From Alternaria dauci (Eukaryota; Ascomycota; Dothideomycetes; Pleosporales; Pleosporaceae), in assembly GCF_042100115.1 (NCBI RefSeq), contig NC_091273.1, positions 4,650,001 through 4,714,000 on the forward strand: 64,000 nucleotides of DNA. The letters run 5' to 3'. Made by a program: the position numbers and the translations under genes. Below the pieces are notes generated by a model. It ran no database searches. It was not told the DNA's origin and saw nothing but the letters and a program-made list of their open reading frames with translations. Below are positions 23,397 to 34,719 of the stretch, in pieces. Each line of letters starts with the position of its first letter. The stretch's first letter is position 1.

Positions 23397-25936
23397 GATC
23401 GGTCTGTTAATCTGGTGTTGAGATGAAATGGCAGGAGGCAAATGCACCTTCCAATTAGGATTAGCAGCCACTGACAAGACGATCTCGTGCAATGTCAGCA
23501 TACCTCCAGGACAGTACAAGGTGTTGTCAGTCGCTAGAATGGCTTAAGATGGCGTTCGTACACCTTCGATACCTAGTTGGGTAGGTGCTACAGTGTGTTC
23601 CGGCACTACTACCAAGGTTGCTTCCAAGACACCGCAGTAGTGGTAATGGAACGGGTGGAAAGTCTTAGAGAAGGGGGAGGGTACTGTGGGGAGCAGGTCA
23701 GATGCGCAGGTCTTGGCATGATGCACTTTAGATTAACATACTTACTAGTTTAGGGATGTGAATAACGTCGCGTAGAGATTCAACCCAGGAAGCCTGCGCG
23801 ATGGCGCGATTGGACGAGGATGGATTGATCTGCAGCCCCTTGTGAGATCCTGATAACGGCGTAGTCGTGATGAGAGGGCCGATGACAAGCCAGCTGTCAA
23901 ATGAAGCTGTTTCATACAGTATTTTCGTCCGGGATCCATCAAGTGTCCCACGGGCTTTGTCTGTTGGTCGCAGTTCCACCGGTCCTATTCGACTTAGGCA
24001 TGGCCCGCTTGCCCAACCCGGATCAAGTGAGCTAGCATAGTGTGTACTTCTTTCGTATCCCTGGACCTATGTCCCAAGGGTACGGGACGAGCCGCCACCG
24101 TGCTGGTAGGCTGTATGTCCACTCACATGCCGAAGCAGTACAATCAGGTACTGTGCAAATAGTACTAGCACGGAGGGATCGTCGAGCTGGATCCACGATT
24201 GGTGGGACCCGGAATTTCTCGACACAATGGCAGGAATTAGAAGAGTGGGTTAGGGATATTGTTAGACGACATTTGAGTATAGGTATGGTTACCTTCACCT
24301 TTACCATAGCTGCATGGATGTCCAATCTCACTAATGTGGATCAGTAATAGGATTTGGCCCAATCACAACAAAGTTGCATAGGGCTTCGACTTCCCGGCAG
24401 CTGGCTGAATTACTCCTATACCGATCCCTATTCAGGCGGCAAAGAGACGTGATTTCCACCTGGCCCAATCATATATCGAATCTTAACTTTAGCTGGAGGG
24501 CTTGGCGGGACCCGCCATGTAGCCTTCCTATCACGGCGCTATCCGGCAGCACTACATCATAGCATCATGCTTTTTTGTAGTCCCAACATGCCTAAACGCA
24601 TCGAACGTGCGGTTGCTCGGCTGTTGTGATGCGCAGGAGCGACGGCACCCCCATCCGCAGGCTATCCAAGGCCCGCTAGCAATGAGCTTAAAAGCACGTA
24701 GCTGCTGAAACCACCTCCTTCTTTGGGAATTAGCACGATGCAGACCAATATAGTTGACCTGGTCCTTAGCCACACCTCCGATAAGACCACAACAGGATAG
24801 GAGACATGGACGAATAGCAATCCACGATATATTGGGTAGCGCTCTTGCCCGCGGAATGATGTGATCGCCCTTGGGAGCTGTCATGTCCCACGCTGGTCGC
24901 GTGGAAGACCCGTGTCCGTTCCAAGCGGGTTTGAGCCAGAGCCAAAAACAGTGGAGCCACGAGATTTAGACGGCCAGCCCACCTAACAGGAAGATTGCTA
25001 ATTCAAGGATAGCACAGCGGAGAGGCAAAATTCCAAGCCCCTTCTGAGCGACGACGGACTTTTGCTGAGCTGGCGCCTCTGGCTGTGTCGATCACGATGC
25101 GGTGAATGCGGGCGAGGCGAAGCGTCTCCTGCCTCTTGCGTATGGTCTCCGCTCACTAAGATGACCTACCAGCCGCAAACGCGGCTGGCAGAGCGACGAG
25201 AGGTAGATGAACGTGGTGTAGTGTTTTGAAGTGGTTCCCCTAGGGAACAATCGGCTCGCTTCCATCCAAAGCCCGAAGGCTGATCGGCGCCAAGATGCCG
25301 CCGTACGCACGTGCCTGACGCACGGTTCAGGACGAACTTGCTTCCATCCTCACGGCATTCGCTTCGGTCACAACATATCACCAGCCGCCTTCAGGCAAGC
25401 CCTTCCATCTTGTCCATCTCCGTTCAAGCACCACGCAATGGTCCACTCTTCGACGGTTCGCTACAGATTTCTCTCCATGAGGGACAGCTTAGTGCTCATG
25501 TGTTCGCCGATCATCGGTTACTGCACCACAGATGGATAATCACATGCAGGTAATTGGGAGTTCCTCATGATGCATTGATAGCCGATCGCATGTATGCAAA
25601 TGAGTGTACTGACAAGACTTTGGAGTAAGTGTAGCGACAACAAGCATGTACTGATTATTGAATAATGCGCCGCAAACACACGCCAGATAATACTCATCAA
25701 GCTGCTGGTCTACAAGCTTAGAAGAGGTAGATTACAAGTCACCTTATCTATTAGACGTCATATAATTGCTCTTAAGACCTGCTTAAAGCACTATGCAGAA
25801 GCTGGCATGTGATCCAGTATACCTAGGTATGAACCACCTACGCATCTTTCACGATACATGGAATTCGCACAGAAGTGCACCATTTGTGATCTCCATCACC
25901 CGCTGTTCTTCCATGCCGCCCTAGACACTCCGGTGG
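23397..25936. other. Gene-poor stretch with a possible exon remnant
   Basis: 2.5 kb without an intact gene. On the minus strand 24031-23746 is open, begins after an AG acceptor (GCTAG) and ends at a strong donor (GTAAGT). It reads LDPGWASGPCLSRIGPVEL and later AQASWVESLRDVIHIPK. That looks like a real exon, but no partner exons were found and the family is unknown. Other frames here are short and featureless. Confidence 0.35.
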
Positions 25937-27065
25937 TTAGACCCCCAAGCACGATCTCCGGTGATCTCCTCGTATCTCGGCTGCGACGATCTCACGCGGG
26001 AGATATGGACCTTCCTTGAATGTCAAGACTCCACCCAACCTTGGAATGCCAAGAACGCCATCACACCCAGCGCTTACTTCGGTCCACAACCCCACACCTC
26101 CGCCATGGAGTTGTTGCATGGTATTCGTTAGCTGCATGCGCAAGTAAGGCTCGCCTTGTCTATGTTTGAGGCGCTAAGCTATTCTCTCGTCTCGGGGATA
26201 ACCTCTTGTCCAACTACCATGCAGGTACACCTGCTGACAATGCGGGTTTCGTTGCCGATCGACTACACAGCCAGCCTCTAGCCATGCCACCGCCTACATC
26301 TGCAGTAACGAACCCTCGTCTCAAAGTCTGAGGTCACCTTCCTCATCCGTTCGAATCAATAGTCGACACTCAAGAGCACCTCTTTGGAGCCAGCATTGCG
26401 GTGGCGCGATATTCGCCACCTTCCAAATATACTCTGCCCTCTGGACAGAGGTGAGCTTGGCAGGTGATTACCAACATGGAAGCTTAATCGAGGTGTTCAG
26501 CATTTGCAGCTGGTGGGTAATGTATGCTCCTTCATCACTCACCATCACAAGTTGTCGTGAATTCTCTAGGTAAAATTGCAAGCTCAATGCTACATCATCA
26601 GCATGTCTAGCTACGGTTCGTCTTACAGTCGGAATTTGTTAATCATGGATCCTGTGCGCACGGAAAGCGTGAGACCTGTTTGATGGGATTCAGGCCTTAC
26701 CTTAACCAGCAATGTAAACCGGCGATTGCAGAAAGTCTGTCCTTTCTTACGACGGGGCCACCAGCAGCCGCATCTGTTCCTACTAAGAACCAAAAACATG
26801 TTCCGTTCAGTCCTTGGTGGATCAAATATACTTCTCCAGTTTCCAACTCCGGGTTCTTATCACCGATAATCGGTAAGAGTCTTTCCAGCCTCTCAGACCC
26901 CATACACGTACGCTCTTGGGAAATTATATTATGCAATATGGTTACGCATAGGTCTATTCCGTGGCTGAACCGCTCAGTATGTAATAGGTGGGATGGATGA
27001 GCTGAGCAGGCACAGCTCATACATGACTTGGCATCAAGTACATGGTTCGTTTGCGAGAATCTCAC
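25937..27065 (-). pseudogene. Decayed protein-coding gene, unknown family
   Basis: From about 27065 the minus strand is open to 26701 and reads plausibly (ELETGEVYLIHQG, FWFLVGTDAAAGG). It reaches a GTAAGG donor, and a 94-bp intron (26700-26607) would join it to a frame starting RHADDVALSLQFYLENSRQ. That frame continues to 25937, interrupted by TAA (26470-26468), TGA (26323-26321), TAG (26296-26294) and TAG (26176-26174). Each is one C-to-T change from CAA, CGA or CAG, and the text between stops still reads as protein (EYIWKVANIAPPQCWLQRG). The 5' end is unclear, as stops accumulate above 27065. I recognise no domain. A relic damaged by RIP-like mutation is the simplest reading. Confidence 0.45.
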
Positions 27066-27807
27066 TCTTTCAACACCTAGACGAAATTCTAATCCTATCG
27101 TGTCTCAAAGCAATAATTGCGTCGATGGACGATGATCAATTTCCTGTTCCTCATCGCCGATCCCTACCAATCTCTCTCCTCGTTCCCTCATACCCGCTTC
27201 TGGATCTCATTTCTTCGTACCCCCGGTCCCTCGCTATTCTGATCGTCCCGGAATACGACCTACGTACTCCACCCTGCTTCATGCAAGCAAGCAATCCTTC
27301 GGTGGGCAGGTCTGTGCGTGTGAGCGCATATAGCGTCACCAACACAGGCATACCTCCGCCCCTAACATGGGCCGGCCCATGTTTCTGGAAGGAGCGAAGA
27401 ACCATGTTCACGTGCGTTATCGCAACATCTTTGCATCATGCAGAATAAGCCTCAATGGGTGCAGGTCAAGCCTTGATAAGAAGGCGGATGTGGTCTTGGC
27501 AGGGTTGGCGACCTTCCGCTCCTGGAATGCACCGGCGGCTGCATAATTGCGATACTCCAGTGTCTGGAGCACAAGGCGATTCGATTTGCTTGAACCAATA
27601 TAAGCTTCGGCAAGCCGTACAACGAGCAATATCGGATACGTGATAGCTCGAAAACTGTTTGGATTGAAAGTCATGACATCAGGAGTCATGCAGAAGGATG
27701 TTTTCATGGTGATCCAGATTCACACTACGCGTCCAACGAATCTGACATACTGGAAGACCACACATGTCCAATTTTCATCTGCGCTTGTATGCCGAGGTAT
27801 CGTCTCA
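27066..27807. other. Intergenic, no supported gene
   Basis: 740 bp between the decayed gene and the HET gene. Frames on both strands (26993-27448 plus, 27411-27151 minus) overlap and neither has a recognisable domain. It may contain the decayed 5' end of the relic. Confidence 0.4.
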
Positions 27808-30054
27808 TCAGATGAGATCAATCGTCATTTCTTTTGCTTTATGGTATCCATCAAGCACACTGCGCAGTATAGGTGCCTTCTTATCGAAATCTATATAAAC
27901 AAGCATCCCAGAGTCTGCTTCGATGGCGAAAGAACCGACACGCTCATAGCTCCCACTTTTGGTCTGGCTGGGTGTAACCAAGATGGCCTGTACATATCCT
28001 TCTTCCACTGATCCGTAGCAGCAATGGCGAAGGACGACCAGACTGACCTCGTAACCCAGGTCATTCAGGTCCCATTTTGTGGGGTCGTCGAGAACCATAG
28101 TATTGTCGTAAGGTTCCCACGTTATAAGAGCCGACTCTGGCGGAAATATCAAGATCGGGCGACATCTCAATGTCATCGAAGCGTGAACGAGTTCTCCGGA
28201 GGGTCGTTGGTCAACAAGCAAGTGGTCAATCACAGCCATATCGTAAGCTGGTTTTGACTTTCTATTGATCCCAGACCACGGTACCCAGCGCTCTGCTGGA
28301 TGGCTGGTACTTGCCCAACTCCAAGTTGGTGCACGCCAAACAACGGATCTCAGGGCTTTATCGGCTGGATATGAGCTGATTGGGATGGGCGTTCGTGCCC
28401 AGCACATGTCTTCGATGAAGCGGCCTCGCCACAAGCCAGCGACCAAGGTGTCGTTCATCTCCCCCGCGACATCCTGTGCAACACCATTTAACGCAACGAG
28501 TATGTCTTTTGCCATAGTCAGGCCAAGTCCAGAGTAACTGTGTCTGAAAGCACACCAGTATTCATAGATTCTGAATAGGTAATCGAGGTCTTTTTCAATC
28601 TTGTCTGTGCTTGGCAAGGTCATCTTGATTTTGTAATCGTTGACCCACCATTTCAAGCTTTGGCCTATGAAGCCATCGGGGGAATAAGAGCTTCTTCCAG
28701 AATGGTGGTTGTGGTCTGGATTTTGTTCGCTAATCAACTCCTCGTGACATTCCCAGTAAATCAACTCTTGCGTGAAATGGAACATGCCAGTACTCAGGTA
28801 ACGTTCCTGTGCAACCCAAGCCCTTTTGTTCAAAGGTGCAGTACTGAGAATCTGCTCAGGCGTGTTCACATCAGGAATTATCACATAAGTCACCAAGGGC
28901 TCTCTCGTGTTCTGTCGATAGATGCGGTCCCGGGTAGTTTCAACCCGCATAGATAGCAGGGCTTGCGGATCTCTGTCGAAGAAGAGGCCAGCATCACTAT
29001 TCTGAGCGGACGAGGCTGCAATGCAACATACGGCTTGACTGTAGACATCCCGCATGCGAGCGGCTTCTCTCTGCCAGTCTTCCGGATCGTCTTGTATGAT
29101 ACAGCTAGGGCGCGTCAGAGATACCAATATGGGCTGATTCATCTGCAACGTACAGTGAATCAATCCAAAGATACTGGATCTGCATCTTTTGAGCTACGTG
29201 AATGGCATTCCGGAAGGTTTTGGGGAGTTCTGTCAATGGAATGCCTGCTCTAAGGCGCGAAGCGGTTGTTCGTATTAGCTTGAAGGGCTGGGAACCTCCC
29301 CAGCAATGTGACAGCGCAATGTATGGTGTCGTCTTGACGCCGTCTTCGCTTTCAAGAAGGCGGATGGTCGGAGCTTCAGGGTGGCCTACGTCGAGCACTC
29401 TTGTAGGCACAAAAATGCCCATCTGCCGTCTGCTCTGCCTGATCTTCCGGCACTCGGTATGGGTATCTTGGCATCGCCTGAATCGTGACAAGGCAAAGCT
29501 GATACAGGCTTCGCTGCCAGTGTTATCGGCAGTGAGACTTGTGCCTCCGTTGGACACACCTGTATGGGTTGATGGATTCTCTTGCAATAAATTGGTATGC
29601 TGTTCAGGCACTAGATGCAAAGGAACGTAACTTCTGTTGCAAGTGAACCAAATTGACAGTCCCTCTTCTCGATCTGCCTCGAATTTGGTCACATATTCCG
29701 TTGGAGCAGCCTGGAATGGACCGCGTGAATAGTGACCTGTTAGAGTGTGAGTAAGTGGTACATGTAGGATCCCAGATGGTGCATCATACGCAAGTCGCGG
29801 CTGATCTTAACTCTTAGACGTCTGCATATTCCACAAGGTAGCGAAAGAGCTTGTAGAAACGACTCAGCCGTTGTATGGTGGGCGAAATGCAACCTCCCGT
29901 TTGTCTCGTCTGTCCGGAGCAGAGTATTTTCTCCTTGGAGTAGTCTTTGGCATGGACCACAAAGCACTTGGTCTGACGAGACGACCAGTTTCGAGGTATG
30001 GAATGTGGTAGGATCTATTCGCAGAGGATTCTGTACGCGGATGTAGTTGACCAT
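27808..30054 (-). CDS. HET-domain (heterokaryon incompatibility) protein
   Basis: Predicted 714-aa protein of the HET family, associated in fungi with non-self recognition and programmed cell death. Exons are 30054-29790, 29736-29154 and 29104-27808, with introns of 53 and 49 bp. The N-terminus has Cys pairs (CGPC, CGIC). The HET core runs from YIALSHCWGG (about 227-236) through LPKTFRNAIH to WIDSLCIIQDD (about 279-289) and AARMRDVYSQAVCCIAAS. The C-terminal part contains APTWSWAST, usual for the family. The second splice falls inside the WIDSL/CIIQDD motif, confirming it. The ATG at 30054 was taken because it is the first in frame. No NACHT, ankyrin or WD40 partner domain is seen. It appears intact, unlike the relic next to it. 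Confidence 0.93.
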
Positions 30055-30446
30055 GGCGGAGCACCGGTCAGGCAACGGCCAGACTCAAGGCCGACGTGCT
30101 CTCGTAGAGAGTGATATGACAAAGAGCGAGAAGAAAGCACATTAGGACATGCGGGGTTGGGCGCCGCAGCCTCGAACAGGGTGCTGACATAGCCCCCACG
30201 CGCTTGCAACGCCAGCGTATCCATGCTCAGGAAAACATGTGATTGCGACAAGATGGTGGACATTGTCCATGGTGTTGAGGTTGCGCGTCCCCAGAGATGA
30301 GATGACGGGACCCACTTCCCCCTTAGCCTAACTAAGCCAGGGTCCAGCGTGGCCGGGCCTTTGTACCTGCCTGTGCTCAACTTTTACGCATAGCCAAACC
30401 TCAGCATGCAGTCGCTCCCTTCTCTCTCCGCCATGAAGCGGACACG
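30055..30446. other. Divergent promoter region
   Basis: About 390 bp between the HET gene (minus) and the transporter gene (plus). No gene and no clear motif seen. Confidence 0.5.
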
Positions 30447-32177
30447 ATGAACTCGTCACGTGCATTCACCCGGACAACGCAGAACACGTTCCGCAAACCC
30501 CTCGACTTCCTCAGCAACCTCTCGCGCAACTCGGTGCAGCTCCCAAAGGACAGGAAGAGAAAGGACAGCAACGCCCACCGCCGGCATACCAGCGCCAGCT
30601 CAATCGACGACACGGACCACTCGGACGTCGAGTTGTACGCGCAGATGGAGACGTCGCGGCGGAGTCACTCGACGCAGAACTCGCAGTCGGAGCTGCAGCC
30701 TGCCGTCCCGCTCATCGATATCGCGAGTCGCAGCAACAGCCCGTACCCGCGCATTCGAAGCGCCGCACAGAGCGAAGACGAGGACGATGAATACGAGCCC
30801 GCGAGCAGCATACGGCCGCTGGTCAGCCACGACGTGGGCAGGGGAAGCCATGCCTTTCGGGGCTTCTGGCAACAGGGCGGGCCTGGGGCTTTCTTCTTCA
30901 GCACATGGATGGGCTGGCAGGTCTGGGTCGGACTGCTCGTCTTCTGGGTTGGCGGATGCAGTTTTGGGCTGATGCTCATGAACCGCTTCATCATGTTGAC
31001 GGGTGTCTACAAGTGAGCAGCACGCGTTGAACTGCGGATTGCGTGGTTGCTAACAGCACTAGATTCCCATTCCCCCTCACCCAATCCTACGCCCAGCTCA
31101 TCATCACGCACATCCTGCTCATACTCGTCTCGAGCCTTCTTCGCTTCTCCAGCAAGCCGCTACATTTCATAGGCTTTGGTGCCGCTGTGCCGCCTTCGCA
31201 GCCAGCGGCGCCCCAGGGAGGCGCTTTCAGGGGCAACAAGAAGCCTGGGATACATGCTTTTGCAAGATGGCTGTCGAGCGGATCGGGAGGCATTGCTGGT
31301 GGGGGGCTGTTCGAGTTTGACTGGCAAATCGCCAAACAGGTGCTCCCACTTGCCGTAGTCTTTGTTGTCAAAGTGCTGCTCAGCAACTTCTCATTCGCGT
31401 ATGGCACCTGCAACTCTACCACATGGCCCAATACTGACATGGCATAGCTACGCACCGCTGGCAACCTACCAGCTCGCCCGCATCGGCATAACTCCGCTCG
31501 CCATCATCTTCTCCTGCATCCTCCAAAAAGAAAACGTAAACGGCAGCATCCTCTCCTCCGCCCTCGTCGCAACCCTCAACCTCTTCTTCGCTTCCTACCG
31601 CTCAAACGTCCGCGTTACCTGGGAGTCCGTCGTAGCCGGCGTCTTCTCCTCCATCTTCGTCGCCCTATATCCCATCCTCCTTCTACGCACATACCGCAAG
31701 ATTGTCGCTGGCCTGGTACCTGTAGGTGATGTGCTTACGGGATACCCTAGTGGCTCAGAAGAACCAAGCAACCGAGAGGAGACTCGCGCATTCTACCGCA
31801 CGCTACATTACACATCGCTCGTATCCCTCATGCTCCTCACACCCATTGTGATCCTCTCCGGCGAGGTTCCTTATATATACCACAACATTCCTTTCCTCGA
31901 CGTACCTTTCTTCTGGGCTATGATGTTGTTCGGCGGTATGGGATCGTGGGCCGTCTTCTCTGGCACATTACTGCTTGTCAAGGCGACGTCTCCCTTGACT
32001 GCGACGTTTGTGGCTGTTCCGCGAAGCGCTTTCCAGCTCGTCGCCATCACTCTGTTCAAGAGCCCTGCACAGACTTGGCTTGGCGTTATACTTTGTTGGA
32101 TTAGCAGTCTGTGGTTCCTTGTTGCAAGACGCGATGAGGGAAGAAGTAAGGATCGGTTGAGATTAGAAGGCCGGTAA
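30447..32177 (+). CDS. Multi-span membrane transporter, DMT/TPT (nucleotide-sugar transporter) type
   Basis: Predicted 543-aa integral membrane protein. Exons are 30447-31012, 31063-31398 and 31448-32177. The first ~140 residues are hydrophilic, Ser/Arg/Asp-rich and probably cytosolic. Hydrophobic segments then follow, beginning FFFSTWMGWQVWVGLLVFW and continuing through LITHILLILVSSLL, VLPLAVVFVVKVLLS and AIIFSCIL, with a C-terminal run ending in a basic tail (RRDEGRSKDRLRLEGR). The pattern of about ten helices, with LSNFSFAYAPLATYQLAR and a V-PRSAFQLV region late in the protein, fits the triose-phosphate/nucleotide-sugar transporter branch of the drug/metabolite transporter superfamily. Substrate is unknown; a Golgi or ER location is typical for the family. 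Confidence 0.82.
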
Positions 32178-32388
32178 TAGGTGTAATGATATTGCTGTGG
32201 CACATTCCATTCTTTGCCAAGCTTCATGGTTCACTTTTCTTCGTTTATAGGATATAGCATTCATATCTTCATCTTGCATAGCGTAGCATCTGATACCATT
32301 ATTTATTGCACCTTTTACTACATTTCCTTCTTCCAACGAGCATCAAACTATCTACTGTGTTTTAAAAACGGAACCAACACCACCACCT
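32178..32388. other. Convergent 3' ends
   Basis: 211 bp between the stop codons of the transporter (plus) and the 338-aa gene (minus). T-rich, probably both 3' untranslated regions. Confidence 0.4.
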
Positions 32389-33405
32389 TTACCTCCACCC
32401 ACATCTCCCCCTCGCTCCGTCCATCCTCCTTTTCGCCTCACCAACCCGTCTCCTCGCCTCCTCAAATGCCCTCTGTGCCTCAATCACTTCTAGCCTTCGA
32501 ACATTGAACTCATGCGTCGCCCTCTGCGCTGCTTGTATCCGGGGATCTATCATCCTAGATGCTTCATACCCGCCTCCCATAAAACTGTCCCATATATTGC
32601 TGTTATTAAGCTGCTGGTATGTACTCGGTCGGTTTGGACATGGTGTGTCTGGGTCGCCAAACTCATGTTTCAAACTGTTGAAGAGTGGGGTGAAAGAAAT
32701 GTTTTGCGAAGAAGTAGGCGTAGGAGTGTTGATTTGTGTTGTGCGGATTGGAGGGGGGCGGGCGCGGCGTTGGGTCTGAGGAGTGGTCGGGTTCGTCGAG
32801 GGGATTATAGCTTTTTGCGAGTCTGGGGGCGTGAGTAGATCAGGGAAGGTGATGGAGAGCGGTGTGATAGGTTCGTTCTCGTTTTTCGGGATGATGTTAA
32901 GCTCTTCCTTTAGGCGTTTTGCCAGCTTTTCAGAGTGCTCGTCATCGTCCCCATTGCTGGCATTAATCTCATGTCTGATCGAGTATTTCCTCTTTCTTGC
33001 GTCCTCTTCTTTGACCGGAACGGGTCCTTGCATCTCGCGGCCTCGACTCATTCTTCTTGAACTCTCGCATGCCTTTTCTACATCGCCGACTTCTAGTATA
33101 GCGAACATGGTTTTATTCTTACCGCTATGTGATCCTTCGCGGATGCGCGCCTGGAAGTAGGTATTTAAGAGGCTATGCGCACGGCCTCGTTGACCAATTG
33201 TCAGTGTGGAGAGCTCATGGACAGCCTCGATAATTCTTGCTGGTAAGCAGTTCACTGGTACTCCAGCAAGGAGCGAAGGGGGCAGGATGTCATCGTCAGC
33301 GGAGCCAGCTTGAATAAACCAGTTCTTTTGAATGGCTTGAATGTGGGTGTTGATATCCAAATGGCGTTCGGGACCGGTAAAGTTCGCAATATTGCCCAAT
33401 CCCAT
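32389..33405 (-). CDS. Hypothetical protein, 338 aa
   Basis: Single open frame with ATG at 33405; no family recognised. The N-terminal ~105 residues look folded (MGLGNIANFTGPERHLDI, then SLLAGVPVNCLPARIIEAV). The middle holds a basic cluster (RKRKYSIRHE, candidate nuclear signal) followed by an acidic patch, then a Pro/Thr/Ser-rich linker. The end is a long charged helix with Arg/Glu repeats (EEARRRVGEAKRRMDGARG) that could form a coiled coil. Composition suggests a nuclear protein, which is inference. It converges on the transporter gene. Confidence 0.75.
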   Translation of the reverse strand: MGLGNIANFTGPERHLDINTHIQAIQKNWFIQAGSADDDILPPSLLAGVPVNCLPARIIEAVHELSTLTIGQRGRAHSLLNTYFQARIREGSHSGKNKTMFAILEVGDVEKACESSRRMSRGREMQGPVPVKEEDARKRKYSIRHEINASNGDDDEHSEKLAKRLKEELNIIPKNENEPITPLSITFPDLLTPPDSQKAIIPSTNPTTPQTQRRARPPPIRTTQINTPTPTSSQNISFTPLFNSLKHEFGDPDTPCPNRPSTYQQLNNSNIWDSFMGGGYEASRMIDPRIQAAQRATHEFNVRRLEVIEAQRAFEEARRRVGEAKRRMDGARGRCGWR

Positions 33406-34719
33406 CTTCAGTACTATGAATCCTGCACTTTAGTCGAGGAATGCCGGGATGCGGATGCGGTTCAAAACGCAACATTACGACCAAAATTACAACTTAATGG
33501 TCACTGATAGGGAACTGCTCTACAACAAAGAGTCAGTAGTTACAAAGATTGCGCGGCCACTTTCGGCTTTGTCTCAATCTAATTCCAAAGACCGATTCCT
33601 GGTGGCTGGTGGCGCTTTGTCTCGCAGCTTTAAAACGGTGTGACATCGCTCTTGTTGTAGCACACGTTATGCCAGAGGCGAAAGTTCCTGCTTTGGAGAC
33701 TTGAGACGTGTTTCAAGTTGCTTGACCAGTGGGACTGCATGCTGGATATAAAGTATGGAGGATGCTTGTGGAGTAGTAAAAGCATACGAGGCCACCGTAG
33801 GGCTTGAACAAAGATCGAAACTCGACTTGCACGTAGGCGAGAGTCTAGATCCACGTGGCGGCTAAGAATGTACTTAGTGAGACCCTGGTGCAGGAAAGTA
33901 GTAACAGTGACAGAGGGAGCCAAGAGTAACGGTCTACAGGTTGGTAAATGGATTGCTCGTAACGCGATGACCTACTCTGATGCTCTATCGACTCCTAAAT
34001 CAGGCAATGAAAGAGGTTTGCTTGGCAGAGAGAAGAAGAGAGCACCTCTAGGCTGGCCAGACGCTGTCTTTCGCATGGTGTTCCTGCTTGGATAATCCTC
34101 GCAAGTTAGAGGTCCGCATTGTCGCTCGTAGCGTTTGTTCGTTGTTGCTGATCGATGTAGCCTGATTGAGAGGGCCCTTAACATCTGGAGTAAGCAATAA
34201 GAAAATTGAGAGCCCAGGGGTGTACTCGCGGCGTGCTCTGTATAGCAAAATGGGCTTCCGAATACAACCTTGAACATACTGCTCGTCTTTTGAAACATGA
34301 CGCTATCCGTATGATAAGATGCTGCGTGATGGAGGAAAATTGGCGGCGAGAAGGCTGAAGTGATGACGACGGGCAAGTGGGGCTCGAGACGCGTCGCGTC
34401 AGGCGCGACGTGGAAAGCGCGTTTAACACTACAAGCATCAGGAGGAACAAGCTCAGATAAACTTTCGATCGGTCGCAACTATAATGATGTATCCAATTAT
34501 GTGAGTGCTGTTCCGCAGCTTAAAATACAAAATGCGCTCAATGAAGATAAATGACTGAAAAGAGACGCCTCCCTAGTGCTAACAATATGACGTAGCACTC
34601 TGGAAATAGCATCCTGATGCTGTTAGAAGAGCCTGCAGTATGATGCAGGCTCGTGACCCTTCCCAATCTTCTGATGAGCGGCCCCTCAATGGAAGCTCGC
34701 CGATTCTAATACAACCTTT
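33406..34719. other. Intergenic, no supported gene
   Basis: 1.3 kb. Several overlapping minus-strand frames around 33972-34478 are in different registers; the longest has no ATG at its start and no domain. Nothing convincing. Confidence 0.5.

Noticed and set aside
24356..24470. Repeated GGCCCAATCA near 24357 and 24461
   Set aside because: Only 10 bp in direct orientation with no inverted partner or duplication; too short to call an element.
33972..34478. 168-codon minus-strand frame
   Set aside because: Starts without ATG, overlaps two other equally open frames and has no recognisable domain.
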